Positions 23,869-34,056 of a stretch of DNA of 43,126 nucleotides are shown piece by piece (position 1 is the stretch's first letter; every line of letters starts with the position of its first letter). Made by a program: the position numbers and the translations under genes. The stretch is from Bacteroidales bacterium (lineage in GTDB: Bacteria; Bacteroidota; Bacteroidia; Bacteroidales; UBA932). The stretch spans positions 1 through 43,126 of the forward strand of contig JALOCI010000023.1 in the NCBI GenBank assembly GCA_023227835.1. The letters run 5' to 3'. The notes under the pieces were generated by a model that did not search any database, was not told where the DNA came from, and saw only the letters and a list, made by a program, of their open reading frames with translations.

Positions 23869-26800
23869 ATGTCGCAAAAATCAAATAATCAGCGGATTAC
23901 ATTCGCGACTTCAAAGGTTCTTCTAGATTACCCCGATTTTCTAGAGGTCCAACTGAAGTCATTCAAGGATTTCTTCCAACTTGAGACTACCCCTGAGAAT
24001 CGTAAGAACGAGGGTTTGTTCAAAGTTTTTCAGGAAATTTTTCCGATTACTGATACCCGTAACAATTTTGTACTTGAGTTTATCGACTATTTTATCGATC
24101 CGCCTCGTTACTCTATCGAGGAGTGTCTTGACAGAGGACTGACATACAGTGTCCCTCTGAAGGCCAAACTCAAACTTTTCTGTACAGACCCCGAACATGA
24201 AGATTTCGACACGGTTATTCAGGATGTGTACCTGGGGACAATTCCTTATATGACCCCAAGAGGTACTTTTGTTATAAACGGTTCCGAGAGGATAGTGGTC
24301 TCTCAGTTGCACAGGTCTCCGGGCGTATTTTTCGGCCAGAGCATGCACGCTAACGGAACCAAGCTTTATTCCGCAAGAATTATCCCGTTCAAGGGATCAT
24401 GGATCGAGTTTGCAACAGACATCAACAATGTCATGTATGCATACATCGACAGAAAGAAAAAATTGCCAGTAACCACACTGCTCAGAGCTATCGGTTATGA
24501 GAGTGATAAGGATATACTTGATATATTCGGTCTCGCAAATGAGATTAAAGTCACCAAGGCAAACTTAAAGAAATGTATCGGCAGCCGTCTTGCTGCCAGG
24601 GTTTTAAAGACATGGAATGAAGATTTCGTAGATGAGGATACCGGAGAGGTTGTATATATTGAAAGAAACGAAATTGTCCTTGACCGTGAAACCATAATTG
24701 AAGAAGATCATCTTGATATAATACTCGAGTCGGGTGTTAGCACAATCCTTATCCATAAGGAAGATGCCAACATCAATGATTTCGCAATCATTCACAATAC
24801 ACTTCAGAAAGACCAGTGTAACTCGGAGAAAGAGGCCGTATTCTATACATACAGGCAGCTTCGCAACTCAGAACCACCTGATGAGGCAACTGCAAGGGAT
24901 GTCATAGACAAACTCTTCTTCTCTGACAAGAGATATGATCTCGGAGAGGTTGGAAGGTACAGGCTTAATCATAAGCTTAATCTTACCACTCCTGACGAGA
25001 CAAGGGTACTTACAAAGGCTGACATTATAGAGATCATCCGATACCTTATTCAATTGATAAACTCAAAGGCTTCGGTAGATGACATCGACCACTTGAGTAA
25101 CAGACGTATAAGGACTGTCGGTGAACAACTTGCAAATCAGTTCAGTGTAGGTCTGTCACGTATGGCCCGTACAATAAGAGAGCGCATGAATGTAAGGGAT
25201 AACGAGGTGTTCACACCTATTGACCTTATCAATGCCAAGACTCTCTCTTCTGTGATTAATTCATTCTTCGGAACCAGCCAGCTTTCTCAGTTCATGGATC
25301 AGACAAACCCTCTGGCTGAGATGACTCATAAGAGAAGGCTTTCCGCCCTCGGTCCTGGTGGTCTTTCACGTGACCGCGCCGGATTTGAGGTTCGAGACGT
25401 TCACTATACACACTATGGCCGTCTGTGTCCTATCGAGACACCTGAGGGACCTAACATCGGTCTTATCTCCTCTTTGTGTGTCTACGCAAAGATCAATGAT
25501 CTCGGTTTTATAGAGACACCTTACCGTAAGGTTGAGGACGGCGTTGTGGACATGACCCCTAAAGGTTGTGTTTACATGAGTGCTGAGGATGAGGAGGAGA
25601 AGATGGTTGCCCAGGCTAACGTGCACATTGATGAAAATGGCAATATGACTGATGAGAGGATAAAATGTCGTTTCGAAGCAGACTATCCTGTTGTCGGTAA
25701 GGAGGAGGTTCACCTTGTGGATGTCGCTCCTAACCAGATTGCATCAATCGCCGCATCACTTATTCCGTTCCTTGAGCATGACGATGCCAACCGTGCTCTC
25801 ATGGGTTCAAACATGATGAGACAGGCCGTTCCACTTGTAAGGCCAGAATCTCCGATTGTTGGAACAGGACTTGAGGGACCTGTTGTTAAAGATTCAAGAA
25901 CTCAGATTAACGCAAGAGGTAAAGGTGAAGTTGTATACGTAGATGCACGTGAGATACATGTAAAATACGAGCAAACTGACAGTGAGAGATTTGTAAGCTT
26001 TGACCCAGAAATTACTGTTTACAAACTACCTCTTTACAGAAAGACAAACCAGAATACATCCATAACCCTTAAGCCTATTGTAAGAAAGGGGGACAAGGTT
26101 GTTCCGGGCCAGATTATGACTGAGGGCTACGCCACACAGAACGGGGAGCTTGCTCTCGGACGTAACCTGAAGGTTGCATTCATGCCATGGAAAGGATATA
26201 ATTTCGAGGATGCCATTGTTCTTTCTGAAAGACTTCTCAGAGAAGACGTATTCACCTCTATACATATAGATGAGTATATCATGGAGGTTCGTGACACCAA
26301 ACGTGGTATGGAGGAACTCACCTCTGACATTCCTAATGTCAGTGAGGAGGCAACCAAAGACCTCGATGAAAACGGTATTATCCGTGTCGGTGCCAACATA
26401 GAACCTGGCGATATTCTTATTGGTAAGATCACTCCTAAGGGAGAGAGCGACCCGTCACCTGAGGAGAAACTCCTTCGTGCCATATTCGGTGACAAGGCCG
26501 GAGATGTGAAAGATGCATCTTTGAAGGCCTCTCCTTCTCTCAGAGGTACTATCATCGAGAAGAGGCTCTTCTCAAGAGTATCAAAAGAGAATAACAAAAA
26601 GGGGAAATCTGTCTCTAAGAACCAGATACAGCAAGCAGAAGAGAACTTCAACAGAAAGGCAGCAGCCTTGCGACAGAATTTCCTTGAAAGACTGTTCTCT
26701 CTTCTTGATGGCAAACAATCACAAGGAATAAGCGACCTGTATGGAGTTGAGATAATTGCAAAGGGTTCTCCGTTTAAGCTGGATCTTCTTGACAAGATTG

Positions 26801-27687
26801 ATTATGAAAATATCAACCCTGTTAAGTGGACCGCTGACAAAAACACCAATAACCTTATCAAACAACTTATAAACAACTACTTGATTGCTTTCAAGGAGTA
26901 TGATGCAGAACTGAAGAGGATAAAGTACAATCTCACAATCGGAGATGAACTTCCTACAGGCATTATGCAACTTGCCAAGGTTTATGTTGCCAAGAAGAGA
27001 AAAGTACGTGTCGGTGATAAGATGGCTGGACGTCACGGTAACAAGGGTATCGTTGCAAAAGTTGTACGTGATGAGGATATGCCTTTCCTTGAAGACGGAA
27101 AGACTGTCGATATAGTACTTAACCCTCTGGGCGTACCTTCTCGTATGAACCTCGGTCAGATATATGAAACAGTACTCGGATGGGCAGGTGCAGAACTCGG
27201 ACAAAAGTTCAGCACACCTATTTTTGACGGTGCCACACTTGAGGATATCTGCGATTTCACAGATAAGGCGGGTGTTCCTAGATTTGGCAAGACTTATCTG
27301 AGGGACGGAGGCACAGGAGAACTCTTCGACCAGCCTGCTACTGTAGGTATTATCTACATGTTGAAACTCGGTCACCTTGTTGATGACAAGATGCACGCAC
27401 GCTCAATAGGTCCTTACTCACTCATCACTCAACAGCCTCTGGGAGGTAAAGCTCAGAACGGAGGTCAAAGGTTCGGTGAAATGGAGGTATGGGCACTGGA
27501 AGCATTTGGTGCATCAAATATTCTTCAAGAAATTTTGACCATCAAGTCTGACGATGTTGTTGGAAGATCAAGAGCCTACGAGGCTATTGTCAAGGGCGAG
27601 CCTATGCCAACCCCTGGCATACCGGAGTCGTTGAACGTGCTCCTGCACGAGCTTCGCGGACTTGGCTTGAGCATCAACCTGGATTAA
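23869..27687 (+). CDS. rpoB: RNA polymerase beta subunit
   Basis: This is the catalytic beta subunit, 1272 aa. The rifampicin-pocket segment (SQLSQFMDQTNPLAE, THKRRLSALGPGGLSRDRAG, IETPEGPNIGL) keeps the residues usually changed in resistant strains, so the site looks wild type. KVYVAKKRKVRVGDKMAGRHG and the C-terminal MEVWALEAFGA block are intact. The ATG gives MSQKSNNQRITF. Confidence 0.99.
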   Translation: MSQKSNNQRITFATSKVLLDYPDFLEVQLKSFKDFFQLETTPENRKNEGLFKVFQEIFPITDTRNNFVLEFIDYFIDPPRYSIEECLDRGLTYSVPLKAKLKLFCTDPEHEDFDTVIQDVYLGTIPYMTPRGTFVINGSERIVVSQLHRSPGVFFGQSMHANGTKLYSARIIPFKGSWIEFATDINNVMYAYIDRKKKLPVTTLLRAIGYESDKDILDIFGLANEIKVTKANLKKCIGSRLAARVLKTWNEDFVDEDTGEVVYIERNEIVLDRETIIEEDHLDIILESGVSTILIHKEDANINDFAIIHNTLQKDQCNSEKEAVFYTYRQLRNSEPPDEATARDVIDKLFFSDKRYDLGEVGRYRLNHKLNLTTPDETRVLTKADIIEIIRYLIQLINSKASVDDIDHLSNRRIRTVGEQLANQFSVGLSRMARTIRERMNVRDNEVFTPIDLINAKTLSSVINSFFGTSQLSQFMDQTNPLAEMTHKRRLSALGPGGLSRDRAGFEVRDVHYTHYGRLCPIETPEGPNIGLISSLCVYAKINDLGFIETPYRKVEDGVVDMTPKGCVYMSAEDEEEKMVAQANVHIDENGNMTDERIKCRFEADYPVVGKEEVHLVDVAPNQIASIAASLIPFLEHDDANRALMGSNMMRQAVPLVRPESPIVGTGLEGPVVKDSRTQINARGKGEVVYVDAREIHVKYEQTDSERFVSFDPEITVYKLPLYRKTNQNTSITLKPIVRKGDKVVPGQIMTEGYATQNGELALGRNLKVAFMPWKGYNFEDAIVLSERLLREDVFTSIHIDEYIMEVRDTKRGMEELTSDIPNVSEEATKDLDENGIIRVGANIEPGDILIGKITPKGESDPSPEEKLLRAIFGDKAGDVKDASLKASPSLRGTIIEKRLFSRVSKENNKKGKSVSKNQIQQAEENFNRKAAALRQNFLERLFSLLDGKQSQGISDLYGVEIIAKGSPFKLDLLDKIDYENINPVKWTADKNTNNLIKQLINNYLIAFKEYDAELKRIKYNLTIGDELPTGIMQLAKVYVAKKRKVRVGDKMAGRHGNKGIVAKVVRDEDMPFLEDGKTVDIVLNPLGVPSRMNLGQIYETVLGWAGAELGQKFSTPIFDGATLEDICDFTDKAGVPRFGKTYLRDGGTGELFDQPATVGIIYMLKLGHLVDDKMHARSIGPYSLITQQPLGGKAQNGGQRFGEMEVWALEAFGASNILQEILTIKSDDVVGRSRAYEAIVKGEPMPTPGIPESLNVLLHELRGLGLSINLD

Positions 27688-27720
27688 TTAGTAGTATTTG
27701 AAAATTTGAATCAGAACAAT

Positions 27721-30700
27721 ATGTCTGTCAAGAAAGAGATAAAGGTTAAGAGTAATTTCAATCAAATTACTATAGGTCTGGCATCACCCGAGGAGATCCT
27801 TGAAAAGTCCTCAGGGGAGGTGCTAAAGCCCGAAACTGTAAACTATCGTACATATAAGCCCGAGAGGGATGGTCTTTTCTGCGAGAGGATATTCGGTCCT
27901 TATAAGGATTATGAGTGTCATTGCGGAAAGTATAAGAGAATCCGATATCGTGGCATCATTTGCGACCGTTGCGGTGTAGAGGTTACAGAGAAGAAAGTGC
28001 GTCGCGAGAGGATGGGTCACATCACTCTTACCGTTCCAGTAGCACATATCTGGTACTTCCGTTCAACGCCCAACAAGATAGGTTATCTTCTGGGTATACC
28101 TTCCAAGAAACTTGAAGGTATCATATACTACGAACGTTATATCGTAGTTCAACCGGGTATTAAGGAAAAAGACGGAGTCAAGGCAAATGACCTGCTTACC
28201 GAGGACGAGTATCTGGCTATTCTGGATACGCTTCCAAAAGAGAACCAGATGCTTGATGATGACGATCCTAATAAGTTCGTTGCAGGTATGGGAGCTGAGG
28301 TTATTTACAAGATGCTCACCCGTCTGAATCTGGACGATCTTTCATACGAACTTCGTCACAAGACTGAATCTGAAACTTCACAACAGAGAAAAGCAGAGGC
28401 TCTCAAGAGACTCGGGGTTGTTGAAGCTTTCCGTGAATCAAAAGATATAAACAATCCTGAATGGATGATTCTTAAGGTTATTCCGGTGATACCACCGGAG
28501 CTTAGACCTCTTGTTCCACTTGACGGAGGCCGTTTTGCAACCAGTGACCTTAACGATCTTTACCGCAGGGTGATTATACGTAATAACCGTCTGAAAAGAC
28601 TGATCGAGATCAAAGCTCCTGAGGTTATCCTCCGAAATGAGAAGAGGATGCTGCAAGAGGCTGTTGACTCACTTTTCGACAACTCGAGAAAATCAAATGC
28701 AGTCAAGACCGAGGCGAACCGTACCCTCAAATCACTTTCAGACAGTCTGAAAGGAAAACAGGGACGTTTCCGTCAGAACCTTCTCGGAAAGAGGGTTGAC
28801 TACTCTGCACGTTCAGTTATTGTCGTAGGACCAGAGCTGAAGATGCATGAGTGCGGACTTCCAAAGGATATGGCAGCAGAGCTTTACAAACCATTTATTA
28901 TAAGGAAGCTTATTGAAAGGGGAATTGTTAAGACCGTTAAATCTGCCAAGAAGATTGTTGATAGAAAGGATCCTGTTATATGGGATATTCTTGAAAACGC
29001 GATGAAGGGACACCCTGTGCTCCTGAACCGTGCCCCTACCCTTCACAGATTAGGTATTCAGGCTTTCCAGCCGAAACTTATAGAGGGAAAGGCTATTCAA
29101 CTCCATCCTCTTGCATGTACCGCTTTCAACGCGGACTTTGACGGTGACCAGATGGCTGTTCACCTCCCGCTCGGAAATGCAGCAATATTAGAGGCACAGC
29201 TTCTAATGTTGGGGTCACATAATATTCTTAACCCTGCTAACGGGGCCCCTATTACCGTTCCTTCTCAGGACATGGTGCTTGGTCTTTACTATATGACCAA
29301 GAAACGTCCTGGAGCAAAGGGTGAGGGAATGAGATTCTACGGACCGGAAGAGGTTATTATCGGACATAATGAAGGCAGGCTTGACTTGCACTCAGAGATA
29401 GAGGTAAGACTTCCTAAGGATTTCTGTGATCTCAGCCAGGGCTATGCGCTTAAAAAGACTACAGCAGGACGCATCTTGTTCAATCAGGTTGTCCCTAAAG
29501 AGGTAGGGTATATCAATGAGGTACTCACCAAGAAATCCCTGAGGGATATTATCAGCAACGTGCTTAAGGTAGCTGGTGTTGCCAGAACTTCACAGTTTCT
29601 GGATGATATAAAGGGTATCGGTTACACTATGGCGTTCAAGGGTGGCTTGTCATTTAACCTGGCCGACGTTCTTGTACCTAAGGAGAAAGAGTCACTTATC
29701 GAGGATGGTTACAAGCAGGTTGAGAACATCATGTCCTCTTTCAACATGGGTCTTATAACCAATAATGAAAGGTACAACCAGATTATCGATATATGGACAA
29801 GAACAAACTCGAAGCTCACCAATATTGTTGAGAATCAGATTGCTCTTGACCAGCAAGGTTTCAATCCGGTATATATGATGCTTCATTCCGGGGCCCGTGG
29901 TTCTAAGGACCAGATCCGCCAGCTTACAGGTATGCGCGGTTTGATGGCTAAACCACAGAAATCAGGTGCTACAAGTGCGGAGATCATCGAGAACCCTATT
30001 CTCTCCAACTTCAAGGAGGGTCTTTCGGTTCTTGAGTACTTCATATCTACACACGGTGCCAGAAAGGGTCTTGCCGATACAGCGCTTAAGACTGCTGACG
30101 CAGGTTATCTTACCCGTCGTCTTGTTGACGTTTCTCATGATGTAATTATCAATGAGCCTGACTGCGGAACTCTCCGCGGACTTGTTGCAACTGCCATCAA
30201 GAACAAGGACGAGATCGTTGAATCCCTCTACGAGAGAATTATGGGTCGTACTTCTGTCCATGACATATACAATCCTTTGACAGGTGAGAAGATTGTCGAG
30301 GCAGGAGAGATGATTACAGAAGATATTGCTGAACTTATCCAATCTCTTCCTATAGAATCGGTTGAGATTCGTTCCGTTCTCACTTGCGAGTCACGTAAAG
30401 GTGTTTGTGCAAAATGTTACGGAAGAAATCTTTCGACAGGCCGAATGGTTGAAAAAGGAGAGGTTGTCGGTGTAATTGCTGCACAGTCAATTGGTGAGCC
30501 TGGTACTCAGCTTACTCTCCGTACATTCCACGTCGGTGGTACTGCATCAAGCGTTGCATCTGAAAATGAGATTATCACACGCTACGAGGGTCGTCTTGAG
30601 TTCGAGGAACTTCGTACCATCACAACAGTGGTAGAAGATGGTACCGCACGTGAGATTGTTATCGGTCGTACCGCTGAGATGAGGATAGTAGAGGTTAATA

Positions 30701-31980
30701 CAGGAATAACTCTTTCTAACCATAATATTCCTTACGGAGCAACTTTGTACTTCAAGGACGGGGATGTTGTCAAAAAGGGTGACAAGATTTGCGAATGGGA
30801 TGCCTACAATGCTGTTACAATCGCAGAGACTGCCGGTAAAGCAGTGTTTGACAGCATGATCGAGGGTGTTACATATCGTGAGGAGGCTGCTGATGAGTAC
30901 TCTCTCCACAAGGAGAAGGTAATTATCGAGTCCCGCGATAAATCAAAAAACCCGACCATCAAGATTATGGATGGCCAGACAGAACTTAAACAGTACAACC
31001 TTCCTGTGGGTGCACACATAATGGTTGAAAACGGCAAGAGGGTAAAAATCGGAGATATTCTTGTGAAGATTCCAAGGGCCATCGGTAAAACCGGTGATAT
31101 CACCGGAGGTCTTCCTCGTGTAACCGAACTCTTCGAGGCTCGTAATCCTTCGAACCCTGCTATTGTGACAGAGATCAACGGTGAGGTTCTTATGGGTAAG
31201 ATCAAGAGAGGTAACCGTGAAATTATCGTCAAGTCCAAAACCGGTGAAGAAAAACGTTATTCAGTTCCACTCTCTAAACAGATACTTGTTCAGGAGAATG
31301 ACTATGTACGTGCCGGTATGCCACTTTCTGACGGAGCGATTTCACCTACAGATATTCTTGCCATCCAGGGTCCTACCAAGGTTCAGGAATATATCGTTAA
31401 CGAAGTTCAGGATGTATACCGCAGCCAGGGTGTGAAGATTAATGACAAGCACTTTGAGATTATAGTTCGTCAGATGATGCGTAAGCTTGAGATAGTTGAT
31501 CCGGGTGATACACGTTTCCTTCCTGAACAACTTGTCGATAAGTGGGAGTTCATTCATGAAAATGATGATATCTATGACAAGAAGGTCGTTCTTGATGCCG
31601 GAGACTCTGCCACTTTGAAGGCCGGTCAGATTGTTACAGTACGCAGACTTCGCGATGAAAACTCAATTCTTAAGCGCAAAGACCTTAAGCTTGTAGAAGC
31701 TCGCGATGCTATGCCTGCTACATCAAATCAGATTCTTCAGGGTATTACCAGAGCAGCTCTCCGTACAAACAGCTTCATGTCTGCAGCATCATTCCAGGAA
31801 ACAACCAAAGTACTGAGTGAAGCAGCTATACATGGCAAGAAGGACTCTTTGGAGGGTCTTAAGGAGAACGTTATCTGCGGACATCTTATCCCGGCCGGTA
31901 CAGGTCAGAGAGAGTTCGAAAAGATTATTGTCTCTCCTATGGATGATTACCAGAGACTTGTAAAGAGCAAGAAGGAGTAA
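27721..31980 (+). CDS. rpoC: RNA polymerase beta' subunit
   Basis: This is the catalytic beta' subunit, 1419 aa from the ATG at 27721. An in-frame TTG 15 nt upstream is unlikely as a start, since MSVKKEIKVKSNFNQI matches the family. The N-terminal zinc site has C66, C68, C81 and C84. NADFDGDQMAVHLPL carries the catalytic aspartates. A second zinc cluster (C..CKGVCAKCYG) and GEPGTQLTLRTFHVGG (trigger-loop region) are present. It is 33 nt after rpoB. Confidence 0.99.
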   Translation: MSVKKEIKVKSNFNQITIGLASPEEILEKSSGEVLKPETVNYRTYKPERDGLFCERIFGPYKDYECHCGKYKRIRYRGIICDRCGVEVTEKKVRRERMGHITLTVPVAHIWYFRSTPNKIGYLLGIPSKKLEGIIYYERYIVVQPGIKEKDGVKANDLLTEDEYLAILDTLPKENQMLDDDDPNKFVAGMGAEVIYKMLTRLNLDDLSYELRHKTESETSQQRKAEALKRLGVVEAFRESKDINNPEWMILKVIPVIPPELRPLVPLDGGRFATSDLNDLYRRVIIRNNRLKRLIEIKAPEVILRNEKRMLQEAVDSLFDNSRKSNAVKTEANRTLKSLSDSLKGKQGRFRQNLLGKRVDYSARSVIVVGPELKMHECGLPKDMAAELYKPFIIRKLIERGIVKTVKSAKKIVDRKDPVIWDILENAMKGHPVLLNRAPTLHRLGIQAFQPKLIEGKAIQLHPLACTAFNADFDGDQMAVHLPLGNAAILEAQLLMLGSHNILNPANGAPITVPSQDMVLGLYYMTKKRPGAKGEGMRFYGPEEVIIGHNEGRLDLHSEIEVRLPKDFCDLSQGYALKKTTAGRILFNQVVPKEVGYINEVLTKKSLRDIISNVLKVAGVARTSQFLDDIKGIGYTMAFKGGLSFNLADVLVPKEKESLIEDGYKQVENIMSSFNMGLITNNERYNQIIDIWTRTNSKLTNIVENQIALDQQGFNPVYMMLHSGARGSKDQIRQLTGMRGLMAKPQKSGATSAEIIENPILSNFKEGLSVLEYFISTHGARKGLADTALKTADAGYLTRRLVDVSHDVIINEPDCGTLRGLVATAIKNKDEIVESLYERIMGRTSVHDIYNPLTGEKIVEAGEMITEDIAELIQSLPIESVEIRSVLTCESRKGVCAKCYGRNLSTGRMVEKGEVVGVIAAQSIGEPGTQLTLRTFHVGGTASSVASENEIITRYEGRLEFEELRTITTVVEDGTAREIVIGRTAEMRIVEVNTGITLSNHNIPYGATLYFKDGDVVKKGDKICEWDAYNAVTIAETAGKAVFDSMIEGVTYREEAADEYSLHKEKVIIESRDKSKNPTIKIMDGQTELKQYNLPVGAHIMVENGKRVKIGDILVKIPRAIGKTGDITGGLPRVTELFEARNPSNPAIVTEINGEVLMGKIKRGNREIIVKSKTGEEKRYSVPLSKQILVQENDYVRAGMPLSDGAISPTDILAIQGPTKVQEYIVNEVQDVYRSQGVKINDKHFEIIVRQMMRKLEIVDPGDTRFLPEQLVDKWEFIHENDDIYDKKVVLDAGDSATLKAGQIVTVRRLRDENSILKRKDLKLVEARDAMPATSNQILQGITRAALRTNSFMSAASFQETTKVLSEAAIHGKKDSLEGLKENVICGHLIPAGTGQREFEKIIVSPMDDYQRLVKSKKE

Positions 31981-32000
31981 TCCTTATTTAATACAAAGAG

Positions 32001-32033
32001 AAAGCGCTGCCTGAATATTCAGGCGGCGCTTTT
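32001..32033. terminator. rpoC terminator, possibly bidirectional
   Basis: Fourteen-bp stem AAAGCGCTGCCTGA / TCAGGCGGCGCTTT with one U-G pair, loop ATAT, then TTATATT. On the minus strand it can also stop transcription from the metallopeptidase gene ending at 32057. Confidence 0.9.
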
Positions 32034-32056
32034 ATATTATTAGTGGCACTGATAAA

Positions 32057-33940
32057 CTAATATTTCAGAACAGGAGCTCCTAGCGGCCGGAATGTGACAG
32101 CATTGAAACCTTTCGAGTAGATTGCTGCAGCAGCAGCTGAAGGAGCCTTTTCGGTATCATTGGCTTTGAACGATTCAAGTGTATAGTACTTGTTTGCTCT
32201 TGCAAGTATTCTTTTCACCATGGCTTCCCTTGAAGGAGCGCTGAAATACAGTATGTTATTTATCATACAGCTTGTGCTCTCAGCTCTCCAGACCCCGTAT
32301 GTATAGCCGTATGCACCTTCGTAAGCTCCTACTCTAGAGTAACCATCTGCCCCGATAAAATAGTTCCATTTAATATTTGTCAGATTTGAAACCAGGTCTA
32401 TATTGGCAAAGAAGCCCAGAGAATTCCATTGATTATAATCAGATATTGCATTCGCATTAATAGTCTGTCCCTGATTTGTAATATACTCATCTGCCAAACC
32501 GCCCAGTCCATGACCTACAGCCTCATGAACAAGCACATTGCTAAACAAACTGCCTGATGTGTTTGTCCTGACAACTGGAGTCAAGGCTAAAGATCTTCCA
32601 TCTGTCCACATATATGTTGTTCCTGCATATCTGTCCTGATTCAGCAATACTATAATCAATGTCTTTTTAAGTGTTTCTGTGGTCATTCCAGGGATTGCCT
32701 TGCAGTATTCGTACACTTTGTCATAATTTGTGGATATACTGGATCCCCCGTCAAAACTTGAAGAGAATACAGTATTCTTCACAATGCTCTTGTCTGATTG
32801 TGAGACTCCGCTTTGTACTGAATATGAACCTACTTTATATATCCTGAAATGTTTCTTGTATGTTTTGAGCGGCTGAACATTAAACATTGCATTTATACCT
32901 TCTGTCACTTCCAGATTGAATTTTCCGCCTTCCTGATAATCGACGGCTGTGTAGCCGTCCCCAAGGAATATTACTTCGGCAGCCTGATCTCCGCTTCCGG
33001 GATCTGTCGCCTCCAGAACCAACTCGTAATCCTTATCGGCAAGCCCTTTTTTGGAACCTGTTGTAAACGTGTAAATTGGAGTTGAAACGCCGTCAATACC
33101 ATCATTTGCAGCAACTTTCCAGCTATAAGTCGTGTTTTCGTCAAGATGCCGTGGCATATATACCGAAGTTGCAGTCACAACACTATCCTTCCAGTTCACA
33201 TTGTCTTTCGTGTAAGAAAGAGTGTAAGTGATATCATCCCCGTCCGGATCTGTTGATGCAGACCATGCAAAGTTTGTAAGAGTTGCTACATTGGTCGCAT
33301 TTGCTGCAGGCGAAGATATTTGCGGTATAGTGGGAAGTGTATTTGTAGTTCTGGCTTGTGTGATTGTTATAGATTTACTCTCGTTGGCATACTTTATTGT
33401 AAAATATGAGCTGCGGGCAGGTCCAGAAGTATTTTCAGGGACAGTAATATTTACGGTAGCGTTACCCTCTCCTGACAAAGTGGCTATAGAAGCCCAGGTA
33501 AGAGTCAACGGTACTTCTATCAGCCATTTAGTATTAGACGTAATTGTCAGTTGTTGGACAGAGGCAATTTTTGGAAAGCTTAAATCCAGGCTGCTGGTGC
33601 TTAATTGTGCATAGTCCTGTGTTATTACTATCTCCTTTACAAGCTCCTTACTGACAATTTTTAAAGTGGCAGTCCTCGACTGTGACGAATAATTGTTGCC
33701 TGCAGATATCTTTATCGTTGCATCTCCCTTACCATTGGCAGGAGAGATAGTGCACCATGTTCCGCTTACAGTTGCTGTCCAGTTAGTATTTGCAGTAAAT
33801 TGAACATCTGCCGTAGATTCGTCTACAGGCAAAGTAACATCTGCCTGGGTCAGTTCTATCTGAGGAACTATGTCTTTTTCACAAGCTATCATAGAGATAG
33901 CAACGATAATCAATATTGCGGTTTTAAATAACAGTTTCAT
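32057..33940 (-). CDS. Secreted M64-type metallopeptidase lipoprotein with BACON and FN3-like domains
   Basis: The 627-aa protein starts MKLLFKTAILIIVAISMIAC, a signal peptide with lipobox and lipidation at C20, so it is anchored in the envelope. Two BACON-like beta domains follow (about 28-112 and 113-200; SSQSRTATLKIVS...VITQ and ...SITITQA). Next come an FN3-like domain (about 205-295, TNFAWSASTDPDGDDITYTL...TYSWKV) and a catalytic domain of IgA-peptidase M64 type. The zincin motif is HEAVGHGLGGLADEY, from H472, E473 and H477. Substrate is unknown; host IgA or mucin glycoprotein is only suggested by the family name. It has its own promoter box and no co-oriented partner close by. Confidence 0.88.
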   Translation of the reverse strand: MKLLFKTAILIIVAISMIACEKDIVPQIELTQADVTLPVDESTADVQFTANTNWTATVSGTWCTISPANGKGDATIKISAGNNYSSQSRTATLKIVSKELVKEIVITQDYAQLSTSSLDLSFPKIASVQQLTITSNTKWLIEVPLTLTWASIATLSGEGNATVNITVPENTSGPARSSYFTIKYANESKSITITQARTTNTLPTIPQISSPAANATNVATLTNFAWSASTDPDGDDITYTLSYTKDNVNWKDSVVTATSVYMPRHLDENTTYSWKVAANDGIDGVSTPIYTFTTGSKKGLADKDYELVLEATDPGSGDQAAEVIFLGDGYTAVDYQEGGKFNLEVTEGINAMFNVQPLKTYKKHFRIYKVGSYSVQSGVSQSDKSIVKNTVFSSSFDGGSSISTNYDKVYEYCKAIPGMTTETLKKTLIIVLLNQDRYAGTTYMWTDGRSLALTPVVRTNTSGSLFSNVLVHEAVGHGLGGLADEYITNQGQTINANAISDYNQWNSLGFFANIDLVSNLTNIKWNYFIGADGYSRVGAYEGAYGYTYGVWRAESTSCMINNILYFSAPSREAMVKRILARANKYYTLESFKANDTEKAPSAAAAAIYSKGFNAVTFRPLGAPVLKY

Positions 33941-33959
33941 ATCTAAGGTTTCATTTATG

Positions 33960-33967
33960 CAAAATTA
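33960..33967 (-). promoter_or_regulatory. -7 promoter box (TAATTTTG) for the M64 peptidase gene
   Basis: TAATTTTG on the minus strand is 19 nt before the ATG and identical to the lysS box. The -33 element is not clear. Confidence 0.6.
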
Positions 33968-33994
33968 AGAATAATACCGCAATCATCAGGCCAG

Positions 33995-34031
33995 AAAAAG
34001 AGAGGGCGCAAAAAATCATTTTGCACCCTCT
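33995..34031 (-). terminator. Terminator of the TlpA-like/hexapeptide operon
   Basis: On the minus strand AGAGGGTGCAAAA pairs with TTTTGCGCCCTCT (one U-G pair), loop TGATT, followed by CTTTTT. It lies 26 nt after the TlpA-like stop. Confidence 0.88.
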
Positions 34032-34056
34032 TCTGAAAACATATCAGCAACTTGTG

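Noticed and set aside
26127..26795. Minus-strand open frame of 222 codons inside rpoB, and a neighbour of 225 codons
   Set aside because: They are antisense shadows of a highly conserved gene with strong codon bias, and show no recognisable motif or promoter.
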